DNA of 64,000 bases from Hansfordia pulvinata (taxonomy: Eukaryota > Ascomycota > Sordariomycetes > Xylariales). The stretch spans positions 1,178,001-1,242,000 of the forward strand of contig BJKQ01000010.1 in the NCBI GenBank assembly GCA_006538405.1, written 5' to 3'. This document shows, one piece after another, positions 11,914 to 24,692 of this stretch. Under the pieces are notes generated by a model, which did no database searches, was not told the origin of the DNA, and saw only the letters and a program-made list of their open reading frames with translations. Position 1 is the first letter of the stretch; each line of letters begins with the position of its first letter. Both the position numbers and the translations under genes were made by a program.

Positions 11914-13651
11914 TATTGGGGTTGAAAGGGATTTGCCAGTGCTGGGAAGGTTGGACAGGCTGGCTGCGGAATGGGACCGGTCTTGTGAAGCGATTGGCGC
12001 AACGCCCGCGAAAGAATGATAAGGGGGGGAGTGGCACTGGAGGCGATCAAGAGGGCGCCCTACCGAATACAAGAATGAGCTGTCTCTCGGGACCACTTCC
12101 CAGTTAAGCTGGGATGGATTCTCTTCGTTATATCACCCAACCCACTCTGCGGAATCCGACGCGCTTGGCCTAGCTGCTATCAGTCAACACCAGCGGGAAG
12201 CCGAGGCTCGGGCCACGGACTCTGCTGGGCCACGGGCGTCAGGGTCGTCGCGAGCAAGCCCACAAGAGTCCACATTGCTCGCAATTGAGTACTGCGTTAG
12301 CACTGTTCGCCAGGGAGTCGCTCGGGGTTTCTGGCGCTAATAACGGCCGAGCAACGAGCTTCTGTCCTCGTACGGAGTATCGCCACGAAGGATCCACCAT
12401 CCCTCCCTTCAGCCCAGCCCAGACAGCCCTACTCAGCTACTCAGAGGTAGCCAGTCGTGCCAGTCCTCTCTGGTAGCTACGACCGACCACTTCGAGCCGC
12501 GAGGGAAAAAAAAAAAACGGGCCGGCCGAGGCATCTTGGTACGCTTGGGAAATCAGCTCAATCTGACAGGCCGCCGTTGTCACTCCCAGCCCGGAGGGCC
12601 AACGACCCCTGCGAGGCATGGGAGTGCAAGACGCTTCCGGCCGCTCCGAAACATTGGCGCTTTTGGAAACAACACCCTCTAGGAAACAATACCTCCGAGC
12701 AGTCCTTCCAGGGTTGCATTCGCGTCCCGGCACTGTTCAGGCCCATGGGTAGCAGGGCATCTGCCGGCCCAGCTGTGAGGATCCGATGAGAGAGAGTCCC
12801 TTGACCCTTGATCCCGGTTCAGCTTCGGGCCTTCGCGCCGGGGCCATGCATGCAACCCCGGGGCTCCGGGTCAGGGTTTAGCTCAGCCTCATCCCTGTGG
12901 TTATTTCCTTCCTGGATCAGGGTGAGTAATAATCTGTTGGCTCCGAGCTCGACACCACGAGCAAGAGCCACGGGTCCCTTCTTTTATTGTCTTGTTCCTA
13001 AGACGAAGCGAGCGTCCATGTTGCCCCCGTTCACGGAAAGCATGGCGTGTCCAGCGGTGATGAAGAACAACAACAGGAGGCAGCGGGAAGGCCGGAGCGT
13101 ACGAGTTTGGGCGCCCTTCATCAGGACCATGACATGACATGTTGACATGAGCGCCCTTTACGGCCGGCCGGCCAAAGCGTCGGGATTCGCAGTTTCGGGA
13201 TTGGCTGTCCAGCTCGCTCAGGAATAACTCGTAACAAATGATAAAATGGATCTTCCGCGAGCATGCCTCGGCTCGGTGGCGCGAGTGCGTGGGCCGTCAG
13301 CTGCCTGGATGAACTAACAGCGTAGCGTCGCTCGCGAGATGTGCCTTTGCCCGGGGCCCAGGTCGTGTCGTGGGGGGATCTGGGCGAGGGCCCGAAAGAG
13401 CGACGTCAGTTAATAAAACGGACGGCCTTGCCGCGAAAGGCGGCAGCGGCGGCGGCGGTGGCCGAGCCAGCGACTGCACGAACATCCAAATCCCGCCCGA
13501 CAGACAGACAGACAGACGGACAGACAGACACGATCAAGGCAGCAAATCGACTGCCAGCACCATCCCGGCGCACATTACGCTCCCATCACTCGAAAAACCC
13601 CCGGCAGTCTGAAACGCCTGCCTGGCGTGTGTTCCGCTTGCTTGCTGCGCC
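11914..13651. other. Divergent promoter region between b5-reductase and P450
   Basis: A 1.7 kb region upstream of both genes. It holds a poly-A run near 12507 and a (CAGA)n tract at about 13499-13530. No supported gene; open frames of up to about 145 codons lack domains. Any shared control element would lie here, but I could not name one. Confidence 0.55.
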
Positions 13652-15543
13652 ATGTCTGCGACGCCGAAGCTCTTCCACCTGCTGGGTGACGACGCGGCCA
13701 CGGCGCGAGAGGTCGAGATCCCGTCCTCGATCGACTTTGAGGGCCTGCGGCAGCTCATCGCCTCTCACTTCTCCATAGTCGAGCCCAAAGGTAAGTCCGG
13801 TCCCACACACGTCACACACCCAAAGTCCAAAGCGGCCCGTGGATTTTTTTGCTGACTTGCATGGCTTTGCGCGCGCCCCTCCCCCGCAGGCGTCGGGTTC
13901 AGCTTCGACAATGGGGAGATGACGACGGTGGCGGAGGTGCGCGGGGCGGCCGGCGGGCCGGTGGCCGTCACGATAGACGGGCGGGCGGTGCGCGAGGTGC
14001 CGGGCCCCAAGGGCCTGCCGTACCTGGGCAACTACTTCGAGATCTACCCGGACCACCTGGGCAACCACCAGCGGCTGTTTGAGCAGTACGGCCCGCTGTT
14101 CCAGACGACGAACCTGGGGCAGACCATGTACCACACCAACGACCCGCGGCTGGCCAACATCGTGTTCGCCGAGAGCGACTTCTTCTCCAAGCACATCATC
14201 CCGGGCCACCCGCTGCACGCCATCAAGCAGCAGGAGGCGGGCGTGTTCCTGGCCGACACGGACCGGCCCGAGTGGAAGCTGCTGCACAAGTTCCTGCCGC
14301 CCGCGCTGGGGCCCAAGGCGGTGCGGCACTACGCGCCGACGATGCAGGGGACCGTCGAGGACGCGTTCAAGGTCTTCGACGCGCTCGAGGAGCGCGGCGA
14401 GGCGTGGAACGTGTACAGCTACATGCTCAAGATGGGCGCGCAGGCCGTCGGCAAGCTGGTGCTGGGCATGGACTTCCGCCACTTCGAGACCCCGGACACG
14501 CCCCTCGCCGAGATGGTCATCAACATCGCCGTCGCCCTCGAGCTCAACAAGAAGCTGGCCTCCATGCCCGCCCTCTACCGCCACCTGCCCTTCGGCGACC
14601 CCAAGAGGTTCCGCGACATCATCGCCCGCACCGAGACCCTCATCTACGAGTCCATCGACAGGGCCTCCAAGGGCGCCGAGGACCTCGAGCTGCAGGAGGC
14701 CGCCCTGACGGCCGAGAACATGGTTGGTGAGTTTTGCGTTAACCCCCCCCCCCTCTGTCTTTAAACCGAGAGTAGCAAAGTAAAGAAAGGAAATAACTAA
14801 CTGCCACCCCACCCGCGCCAGACTACCTGATCCGCGCGACCGACAGCAAGGGGAACAAGGTGCCGCGGGACAAGATCGCGTCGCCGCTGGCGGTGGCGAC
14901 GGGGGCCGGGTTCACGACGACGAGCTCGCTGCTGTCGTGGCTCATCTACGGCCTGGTCGCGTACCCGGGCATGCAGGAGCGCCTGCTGCAGGAGCTGGTC
15001 GACGCGGGCTGGGCCGACGACACGCTGGCCACGGCCGACCTGACCGGCCGCCTGCCCTTCCTCGACTGCTACATCAAGGAGACGCAGCGCCGCCACAACC
15101 CTTCCTACCAGCCCGCCCGCACCGCCATGGCCGACATGATCCTGCCGGGCGGCTACCGCCTGGCCCGCGGCTCCATCGTCATCCCCGCCCTGCACCACAT
15201 CCACAACAACGCCCAGCTCTGGGACAACCCGGCCCGCTTCGACCCGGACCGCTGGGCCGACCCGGACGCCAACCGCGCCCGCCAGCCGGGTTCCTACATG
15301 CCCTTCGCCGCCGGGCCCCGCATGTGCATCGGCTTCAACTTCGCCCTGCAGGAGGTCAAGATCTTCCTCACCAAGCTGGTCTGGCGGTACCGCTTCACCC
15401 AGGCCGTCGACGAGGGCCCCGGCGCCGCCGCCGGCGACGGCAGGGTCGAGTACGACCCCATGTTCCAGCTCATCCGCCCCAACAACCTTTACGTCCACGC
15501 CGAGCGCAGGGTCAAGTGGCCGCCCAGGAGCGACGCGGCGTAG
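13652..15543 (+). CDS. Cytochrome P450 with a non-anchor N-terminal extension
   Basis: A heme-thiolate monooxygenase. Three exons (13652-13790, 13890-14726, 14822-15543; introns 99 and 95 nt) give 565 aa. About 100 N-terminal residues precede the Pro-rich hinge VPGPKGLPYLGN; they are polar, with no membrane anchor, and could be a small beta-rich domain. The core has the I-helix GAGFTTTSS (the usual acidic residue of AGxDT is replaced), the ExxR motif KETQRR, FDPDRW, and the heme loop FAAGPRMCIG with the Cys ligand. The ATG context CGCCATGTC fits fungal starts. Codons are extremely GC3-rich. It is divergent from the b5/b5-reductase fusion, a plausible electron donor. The CYP family number and substrate are not assignable from sequence alone. 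Confidence 0.92.
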
Positions 15544-16302
15544 TCGAAAGAAAAAAAGAAGATGCGGCGGGGTAGGTGGTCCGCTGGGTATGTGAATGTT
15601 TTTTTTTTTTTTTTAAGCGGGAAAGCAAACGAGAAAAATACCAAGAGATGGTGAGAGGGGCAATGTAACGCTTCCTTTTCGGTTCGAGTATCCATCGAGA
15701 CTTGGGGAGTCTCGAAACGTCACCAGGTTATTCATCGCACATCTCCCCCACAGCATTTGTTGTCTATATCTACCGCCCATATTTGGCGCGGCGCCAGGCG
15801 TTCGTGATTCTGGCAAAGGGGGCGCGTGAGAGCTCGGCGCCTCTGAATAATACAAGGCTTGCACGTCCTCCATTAATAGAGACTTCCAAAACTTTAGATC
15901 ATGTTAACGAAATCGTGCCTTGCCCCGTCCCAGTGTTTCGCTCAAGGGGCCTTGTGCTCAAGCTCAATCATGCACCGGCGTGCATATAAGACCTGTTCGA
16001 GTGGCTCACGCGGTGGATCTACTTGCTGGTGGTATCAAAAGCCTAGTGTTGACATTGCAGTCAAGTGATATTCACGGTAAAGTAGTTGTAGTATCTCATT
16101 TGTTGTTCATTTGTCTTTTGGGAATCACTATCAAGTCGAAAAGGAAGCCCGTGCCGGCCGACAGACTCAACATCCATCGGCTCGACGGGCGGTGGTATAC
16201 GTGAAATATCGAAGCAACCCTAAGCCCCCACAACGCCTTTTGAAACAGCCTTATCCAATGCATTCGTCGATACATAAGTCGCCGCCATCTGCATGTAAAA
16301 TT
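15544..16302. other. Intergenic between convergent genes, no gene seen
   Basis: The 3' flanks of the P450 and the seven-span membrane protein gene. It contains a T-run at 15600-15614. No supported coding sequence. Confidence 0.6.
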
Positions 16303-18044
16303 TCACACGTCCAACATGCTGCGAATCTGCTGGGGCTGCCCAGATGTCGACACGCCGCTGGCGACGCTGCGAGTCCTCGAGCCCGCGTCAGGACGCTCAT
16401 CGGCCGGAGGAGGAGGCGGCGGAGGCAGATCTTCGAAGCCCGGTGCGGACCCGGAGCTGGGCGACGAGTTGGGGAACAGGATTCCCGCAGCTGCTGCCAT
16501 TGCGCGCTCTTGCTTCCGTCTGTCCGACTTGCCACCGTAGGGGCTGTACGGGGGAGGTGCGCCGTTGTCGAAGTAGGTGCCATTTGGAGGGCCAGATGGC
16601 GGCATGGGCCGTGGTGACATTTGGCCCATCTCAATGTTACTGGGAGTCGCGTTTGGCGCGGCTGCTGCTCTGGCCTCGACTATGCGGTCCAGGTTGCCGC
16701 CAGTGGCACGTCCACCGCCCACTTCCTTGACGTTGCGCATAAGCTGGTCAGCCATGCCGTTGGTGGGCATCTCGCCATTGACGCGCTTCCACCAAGCAGG
16801 CTTCTTGACCAGGCCGAGGGACTGGTCGATAGCCTCGCCTCTTTCGCGTCGCTGTCGGTTCAGTTCGCGGTCTTCGTTCGGGCGCATGAAGCCAGCAATG
16901 TTGTGGATTATGAGCATGAGCAACGAGGGCGTGTATCCGCCGACATACATGGCCACGAAATTGGTGGTCTCGGTGTTGACGGGCGAGATGCGGAAGTTGA
17001 AGGCGGACATGATCTGATAGACGATAAGGGCGGCGAGCAGCGGTATCAAGAGGACGAAGCGAATAGGCACATATCTGACAAAGCCAAAAGTCTTGCCCAC
17101 CCACCCGCGGTTCTTGGGTTCATAATGGCGGATAGAGTGCCAGAGCGAGACGCAAATGGTCAGCCAGCAGATGACGAGGAAGAAGCCAGCAAGCTTGAAG
17201 CGGATGTCCTGGGCAGCGGGCACAGCATTGGCGAGGGTCTGGTCGGGTGAGCGCTGAAGCATGATGGCTGTCCAGTTCCGGGGGATAATCATGAAGAAGT
17301 TCTGGAGGCCGGGTTAGCCGCGAGGAGACCAATGAGGGACAGACCAGTTGGCAAACAACTCACCATCCAAAGCCAGAGGTAGAAGAAGAGAGGCAGCCAG
17401 AACTCAAACATGCCTCGCTTATCGGTCTGTTGGAGGACAAAGGGGTTGGGATCAATGAACTGGCGCTCTTTCCAGCTGCCCCAGTGGCGGACCGACTCCC
17501 AGACCATGGCAGTGGTGCCCATCTGCATCAGATACCAGAAGAAGACCTGGATGACAATGGGCAGCTCCTGAATGGGGTAGCGATCGATATCAACGCCGAA
17601 GAAGAGGCCGACCAGAGCACAGGCGGAAATGAAGATGGCCCAATACCATTGCCATCGGCGGCCGACGGGGTAGAACCTCTTCTCGGCGGGCAGATGCATC
17701 TTGCCGTGGCGGCGGAGGTTGACCATGGTGACGACGAGCAAGATGCCGTAGACGACGGCCATGCCGATGCCGACGGCGGAGCGCAGGCCGATGGGCTTGA
17801 GCGGGGTGTAGCACGAGGTGCCGTTGATAAAGGTGCCGTTGTCCCAGACGGTGGTCGCCGCATACTGAGGGCCGGTGAGTTGGCACCACGAGTCGTTAGA
17901 TACGGTCTGGTTGTCGTAGAGGGTGTAGTTCCAGTACAGCAGGGTGGTGAGGTTCCAGTGGTGGTTGGAGATGATGGTATCGGAGGAGTTGGCGCCGCCG
18001 GGCCAGGGGATGAGAGCACGGGGGTCGAAGTGCAGCAAAGTCAT
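16303..18044 (-). CDS. Seven-span membrane protein, glycosylated ectodomain
   Basis: An integral membrane protein with receptor-like topology. Exons 18044-17364 and 17301-16303 join in phase 0 over a 62-nt intron, giving 559 aa. The first 85 residues are rich in N-glycosylation sequons (NSS, NLT, NYT, NQT, NGT twice) and suggest a lumenal or extracellular domain. Hydrophobic spans lie near 90-110, 133-152, 161-182, 212-234, 257-280, 298-322 and 330-352. The C-terminal 200 residues are soluble, Pro/Ser/Gly-rich, with APPPYSPYG and a poly-Pro run, as in cytoplasmic tails. I think it belongs to the fungal DUF2434 family, but that is recall without a search. A GPCR function is not demonstrated by sequence. 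Confidence 0.82.
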
Positions 18045-21000
18045 GGTGAGGCGGGAGCTGCGCAGTGCCGCGCGCGAGCCGTGTGGGAAGGTGAAGAGGT
18101 GCGAGTGAAGCCAAGAACCGCGATATCAACGAGGCCCGAGGGTAAACATGAGACAGGCGAGACTTGCGACAGTGAGGGCGCGTCTGTGCTCGAGGGGTGA
18201 AACGGGCAGAGACAGGACGGACAGCGGCGCGCGGAAACAACGAGGAGTAGGCGCGGCAGGTGGAGAGTCAGGCGAGCTGCGAATGGGCGGGTGTGGTCAG
18301 AAGCTGGGCCGGGAGGACGGCTCCAAAGTCAAAGAGGACGGCGGACGAGGCTGTGGGTCGCAGCGCGCGGGCCGAAGTCGAGTCAAGGACGGCGGCAGAA
18401 CATGCCCGGGGAGCGTGATTATGATTAAGGATGTAGGTATGGTTTATTTAGCAATGGCGGCGCGGGACGGGAGGTGGGAGAGGCGAGGGAGAGAAGCGCA
18501 GGAGGGCAGGTGGGAGGTTCGAGGTTCAAGGTGAGGCTGCATGAGGGTGGAGCTGGCGATGCGGCAGAGGTACGAGGAGGAGCAGCAACAGCAACAGCAA
18601 CAGCAAGAGGACCGGCAGTGGTGACGATGAACTCGCCCCGGGAAAAGAAGAAAAAAAAAACAACGGCGGCGGTCGGCGGGTGCGAGAGTCGAAGGAACCA
18701 GCCGCAACCGCAACCGCAATTACGTTGGGTGCCCGAGGTACCTGAGGCGAGCACTGACACGCGGTGGCGCGTCAAGTACCTGTGGCCGGGTCCGGGGCCA
18801 AGTGGGGAGGGCGGAGCCAAGCTGCTGTCTGTCGCTGATGGGTCCGGCTGGCCGAACGCGTGCCATCGAGATTCTGCTCCGGCGCTCCCGGTGATCAATG
18901 TCAATTGTCAGATCAGAGGCGACTTCGCGCGCACCGCATCCCGCGCGCAGACACGCCAGATGGGCTACGAGCACACCAGCGCAGGGCTCAACAGGGGATC
19001 TGGGCAATCATCTCGACATGATGACAATCAATTGAAGCAGTGTACGAGCACAGATACACGGACGGGTACTCGTAGACGCGAGTGCCAGTCGTCGCCTGCC
19101 GCCCTCCACCACCACCATCAGGTCTGGTGGACTTGTCGATGATCGATTTGGGGTGGTGGAGGGTGATGGGCATGTCGGGAAATCACTCACTGTTATGATT
19201 TCTTTCTCGATCCGCCGAGCCTCCGCTGCACTCTGCGCTTCTTGCCTGTCGCTACCGGCCGCTCTAGCGTGCCACGCGTGCTTTGCGCCCAGCGAAGCCC
19301 CACCGAGACGGATACCCCACCCACCGCAGGCCGCCGCGGGTGGCCCTCGTAGCTCTGTCTCCAGCTGGGGTACCACCTGCACTGTCTCTCATCGCCAGGG
19401 CTGTCCTTCAGTGCCCGCGTCCTTCAGTGCCCGCGTCCTTCAGGCTGGGCTGCCAGCTGGAGCTGGGCGGGCATTGCTCGTTGCTCGATGCTCGATAGGC
19501 CGAGTCGCGGGCGCGATAACGCCGCGCGCGCCGACGTCATGGCCGCAGCGACGCGCACGTCTGCACCTCGCCGATCCGGGCCTCGTCCATCCATCTTTGC
19601 GTGCCCGACTGTTCAGCAGCCGGCGAGCACCGCTTTCATGCTTCAAGCTTCAAGCTTTTTTTCCCCCTCCCCCTCCGCCCATAGCCCGAGTCAGTCGACA
19701 GCCCTGACTCAAGAAGCTGTCCCGATTGACTGCCACACATGGCACTCTTCAGCGGCGCCGTGAGCAAAAGAGCATTTCTCCATGCTCGCGCTGCCGACGC
19801 CGACGCCGTCCCGCGCCTCCACACCACCTGCATTATTACTCGCACAAGCTTTCCAGCCACGACTGGAGCACGGGTTTTTCTTTCACCCACTTGATCCCCC
19901 TCTCACCTGCGCGTTCGGCCCTGCTCCGTATTACGCGCAATATTCGTCCTCATACGCCCATGTTCATAACACCTCGGGGCACCTTTGGCCTGCCCAGCCG
20001 TGCCAGCTCCGGCCTGGAGCTCCCTCCACCTACCCGGCCGCCCGGTCTGCATCCGGCAACACTCTCGTAACTTACCGTGCCGCCCGTATCGGATGGCATG
20101 CATTACTCCGTAGGTACTTTCTATCATACGCGGTGCTTGCTCGTGTCAGCCTCTGCCCGAGATCGAGGTTGAACCTTTGCACGGGTGCCCGTACTCTGTA
20201 CTCGTAAATGCCTTGTCGCAGGGCTACGAGTATTCAGCTGGGGATTTGCAACATCCAATGCGCCATAAAGCAACACCTTTGCCATCGTTAGCAGTCGGTT
20301 GGTCTCGTGACTTGAAAGAAGGACGACAACGAAGAATCCCGTTGTCTGCGTGTGCGCCCAGATTTGTCGGCCCAGCAAGCCATGACGCATAGACAACTTG
20401 TATATACTCACACACTTCGCAAATGCATCCATCGCCCGAGGCCGGAAAACCAGGGAAAAGACGCAGATGAGACCACCGCCCGCGCACCACGTGGGGTTGC
20501 TCCCTTGGGGTGCCTGGCCTGTCTTACATACCCGTCAACCAGAGTGGGCGCGGCAGGCCATGATGGGTTCGGTCGCCATGACCTGCCCAGACACAGGGTC
20601 TCACATTCCCAATGGTTTCTGGGAAGATGCCCGTTCCGACCAGGAACACACCACTGTCGTGGCCGGCGTCCACTTTGTTGCTGCGAGAAGAAACAAAAAG
20701 GAAGGAAAGAAGAAAGAAAAAGAAGAGGCGGGGGAAAAAAGACGTGACGAGTGAGTATATCACTGGCTGGTCATCGGATATGGACTTAGGGCCATCGCCT
20801 GGTGGCTTTTTGCGGTGCTCGTTCACACGCACGGCGCCACACCGGCACTCCGGCGACAGGTCTGCCTCGGCCCGAAGCCATGGCAATTCCGACCGGGCTT
20901 TGGGGCTTGCTCTACGAGTAATCGTGTCATGTATGTCTTTCCATCCATGGTCTATCTCAATGGGTATAGTCTTTCTTCGCCTCGGGTTCTGCTTGGACCC

Positions 21001-21155
21001 AGTCGCGAAAATGCGGCAGCCTGAACTGGAAGGTTGCCTCTTGAAAAAAGGAGAAAATCGCGTAAACCCCCAACATACGCCCGGACCGGGTATCGGCACA
21101 ACGCTCGCTCGGTATCATCTCGAGCCTCGTCCTTCACCAACTCTCCTCGCCCCGA
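18045..21155. other. Intergenic, 3.1 kb, no supported gene
   Basis: Upstream of the seven-span gene and downstream of the histidine phosphatase gene. It includes a CAA/CAG-type repeat near 18583-18608, a 16-bp tandem repeat at 19403-19443 (unit GTCCTTCAGTGCCCGC) and four TACTCGTA-type octamers (19067, 20199, 20225, 20913). Several open frames of 100-220 codons overlap one another and lack codon bias and domains. Confidence 0.55.
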
Positions 21156-21919
21156 CTAGCAGTTCTCCTTCGTGAGCGGCTCCAGCTTTGCGTACTTGGG
21201 GGGGTCGATGGTCCAGATGGTGTCAAAGTCGTCGCCGTCGTAGTCGGGCGCGTCCTTGACGCCCAGCTCCTCGGCGATGTCGGTGAGCGCGTCGTGTTCC
21301 CAGCTGTTGACCACAAGTTAGCCCCCTCCCCCGTGTTGATTTCTCTAGTGTGCAATATTTTCCTTTGCGCCCAGGTATATTCCGAAGAAGAAAAAGAAAA
21401 GAAGAAGGAGAAGAAGAAGGAGTAAAAACTCACCAGATCAGAACGTTGCCGTCGCCCTTGTAATCCTTGACCTTCTTCTCGACGCACTTGGAGTCGTCGC
21501 GGTCGCAGTCCAGGTCGATCTCCAGGCCCAGCGACTTGGCCAGGGGCTCTACCGTGTCTCTGGGGCGCGCGCGCTTGCCGTCTTGGAAAACAAAGACGAC
21601 GTGTCAGCAAGGCATCAGTTCGCGATAATGGTCCGTATTGATGAGTGTTTTTTTTTTTTTTTTTTTTTCGCTTTCCTCCAGTTCCTAGACTGTTCGACTT
21701 ACTGCTCTTGGGCTTCTGGGCCATGATCAGGCCAATGTTGTAGCCGGAGGTCCTGCCGAAGACGCCGGGCAGGCAGTTGGCGCGCTCCTCGCCGCGGGGG
21801 CTGAGCCCGGTCGCGTCGTCGTCGTCGGGCTTCTCGCCGTGGCGGATCATGTAGACGACCGGGTCGGCGGCGGCCAGGGCGGCGGCGGCGAGCGCTATGC
21901 AGACGGCGTAGGCGCGCAT
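21156..21919 (-). CDS. Secreted histidine phosphatase-like protein
   Basis: A small histidine-phosphatase (phosphoglycerate-mutase) superfamily member. Three exons, 21919-21703, 21581-21434 and 21303-21156, with introns of 121 and 130 nt, give 170 aa. An Ala-rich signal peptide (about 1-19) leads into VVYMIRHGEKP, where R26-H27-G28 is the catalytic RHG. LSPRGEERA follows, and the second catalytic His is H125 in CWEHDAL. The length is about that of minimal family members and shorter than acid phosphatases or phytases. Intron 1 carries a T-run of about 20. The ATG at 21919 was chosen because upstream codons in frame are low complexity and the signal peptide starts there. Substrate unknown. Confidence 0.82.
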
Positions 21920-24692
21920 CTTTTTCTTGTTTCTCTCTCTTTCTCTGTCTCCTCCCGTCGGTTCCTGTTCCGTCCGTCTTGGTCGTTTCGTTTCGAGCCT
22001 GTGATGGGAGTAGGAGGGACAGGAGACGTGATGCTGAGCAAGCAAGAAAAGCAAGCAAGGCGGCAATGAAGCAGATGGAGAGGGTATAAGTTAGAGATGG
22101 TCCTCCGTTGGGGGGGGGGGCCGTGTCCTCAAGGGTCCTCGATGATCGTGAGCTTGCTTGTGGATTCCGCCCGGGGAAAACGGCACGTCTTATGCACGCG
22201 GCGAAGAGCATCCATCCATCCATCCATACTCGTATGTCTGTCTCTCGGGGTCTCCCCACTACCGCCACCCACTACCGCGCGCGCGTCTGTGCATCGTGGA
22301 TTCTACGCTGCCGCCCATTGCTCCCTCATTGTCTGTTGGTCTCCTTCTTCTCTTTCTTGTTCTTCTTCTTCACCGTCCCATCGCCTGCTCTCTCTCTCTC
22401 TCCCCCTCTCTCTATCTCTCTCTTCTGCGCTGCCGGCGATCCACAGCGGCGGGCGACGGGCGGTGCGCGGTGGGGCGGTGGTGGCGGCAGAGGTCAGACA
22501 CGTTGGGGCGCTGGACAGCTTGATTGGCCGCAGCGTCTCGGGCCGCGCCATCTGCGAAGGGCAGGTCGACGGGAATCGCGAGGGGGACCGCGGGCGGGCG
22601 GGCAGGCGGGCAGGCGGACACACCCGGGATGATTGCGATTCGTCGGGCGTTTTTCGTCGTGTGTCCCGCTCTACTCATACAGTGCTCGTGCGCGTAGGGA
22701 GTCTTTTGTGGCTTCGCGATGGCGATTGAGGTGGTGATGGTGGTGGTGGTGGTGGTGGTGGTGACGATTGATTGTGGGGGAGCAAAACCTCACATCCATC
22801 CGTACTGGGAACCTCACCTGGCGAAATACCCGGGCTTGCTTTCGAGAGGTACGAGTACGCGTACCTGCTACAGTCCAGTCCGGGATGCCGAGCATGAGAT
22901 TGTACATTGTGTGAGGTATGATGGACATGAGTGAGTGAGTGAGTAAGTGTACTCATGTCGTGAACGCAGCCCATCCCACGCCGCCCGTTCATAAAGCTTT
23001 CGCCGAGAACACGCCCCACCGCCGCACCCACGTGCCATCTTTCCGCAGGGAGAGACGACGGCTGGACTGTTCTCGTCCTGCCGCAGCCGCCGTTGCGGGC
23101 TTTCCGAGATGACCTCTACTTGCCGCGAGCCAGTTGCCCCTCTGAGCAGGAGACTTGGGCTGCTACGTGCGCTTGCGACCCCGGAGAGTGAGCCCGGGTC
23201 TGTACGTGACGTGCACGGTGCGGAGAGGACAGGCGAGGCTCGGCAGACTTAGGTCTGGACGGGCGGTGGAGAGACCATTGGCGCTGTAGTGGCAGTGGTG
23301 AGGTGGGAGGGGGAGGGGGAGGTGGTGGTGGTGGTGGTGGTGGCGATGAGCGTGGGCACATTAGACGACTTGTGAGTGAGGTCACTTGGGTGCGCGTCGG
23401 TGTCGGAGCCGACGCCGACTTGATAATGACTGTATAGAGGAGCTCGATTCTTACAATATTCCGGATGAATAGAAGCGCCCGGGCTCCATTGAAAGGGGCC
23501 TGTGTTGCTGGCAAGGCTAATACGTTCCCCGCCGACTTGAGGCCTGTATACCTGTACCTACCTACCTATTTAGCACCTCACCCACCTTAGGATCAACGCT
23601 GGGCGTCGCGCTTTTCTTCAGAGCATGGCTCGGGTCGCTGCACACCGCCGCGATTTGTTCAGATCACCCGGGTCCAGCATCGAGGAAGTACCCGTATAGA
23701 CAGGGTCCTTGTTTTAGAGCAAGGGTCTTATTACTTGCATTCGAAAGCCCGCGGATGCTGATTTGAGAGATAGACACCTTTGGCAACTCGGCCTGATCAG
23801 CTGCCGACGACCTACAGAGCCTTGTCATCAGAGGCTTTTGGAGCCATCAGAGTCTTTTGGAGCCACCGACGGGGATGGCAGGCGGGCGGCCGAGTCTGCT
23901 GCACGGCCATGTTGCACACATGATAATCATAGTATCTCAACACACACTCAGCAGCAGCTCGCCGGGGTCGGGAGACGCGGGCCAATCTCCGCGTGGTGGT
24001 GGCCGTGAGCCAGGTTCACCTCGTAAGCCGCACGACTGACTTGCAGTGCTGCCTGCTGGTCACTCTGGTGTTGGCTGTGCAAGGCACGGCTCGTACCCTC
24101 TGCCGATCGCCAGCTTCTACTACTTAAAACAATGCAGTGTCAAGGTAAGCAGGGTTGAGGCAGATCATCAGGCGGCCGTCGACGCTGGGATACCAATCCT
24201 GCCTTATTACTCGGCAAGCTAGCGGCCGCTTCATCGCGGCGCCCGCGCGCAGGCGGCTGAGCCCCGACGCACCACAGCCAAAGCCTCAACAGTAGTCCCC
24301 GACGGCCTGGAGCCTGATGCAAGGTACGGGGCATGGGTGTAGGTAGGCCCGCAGTCACAGCGTGGCGGGGCGCTCAGCGGCCTTGGGACTCGGTGTTGAT
24401 CCATGAGCTCTGCGACTCTGAGTTGACGTTGCGAGTGACGAGGACGTTGCGAGTGGTGTATACCGACCGGCCTATAGGTAAGGTAGGTAGGTAAGTACTA
24501 CATATACTGCCAGGTCGCCGGCATTGATGGAAAGGGGGGTTGTCTTGCGAGTTCTCACCAGCGGACAGAGACACAAGACTGACAGCATCACATCACACAT
24601 AGCTGTCTGAAAGCCCTGCCGAGCTGTCGTCTTCTCTCTCTCTCTCTCTCTATCTCTACCGTCTATCGTCCACCGACTGCCCCGTCGCCAAC
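21920..24692. other. Intergenic, 2.8 kb, no supported gene
   Basis: The region between the divergent histidine phosphatase and sulfatase genes. It holds a (CATC)n run near 22210-22225, CT-rich tracts (22385-22430), (GGT)n at about 22735-22760, another GGT-type tract near 23320-23345, CCTA repeats (23551-23568, 24475-24495) and octamers at 22227 and 22850. A pyrimidine-rich CT tract at 24630-24657 immediately precedes the sulfatase start and may be part of its core promoter. Confidence 0.55.

Noticed and set aside
13586..14812. 408-codon minus-strand open frame
   Set aside because: Antisense shadow of P450 exons 1-2 and their intron; no domain.
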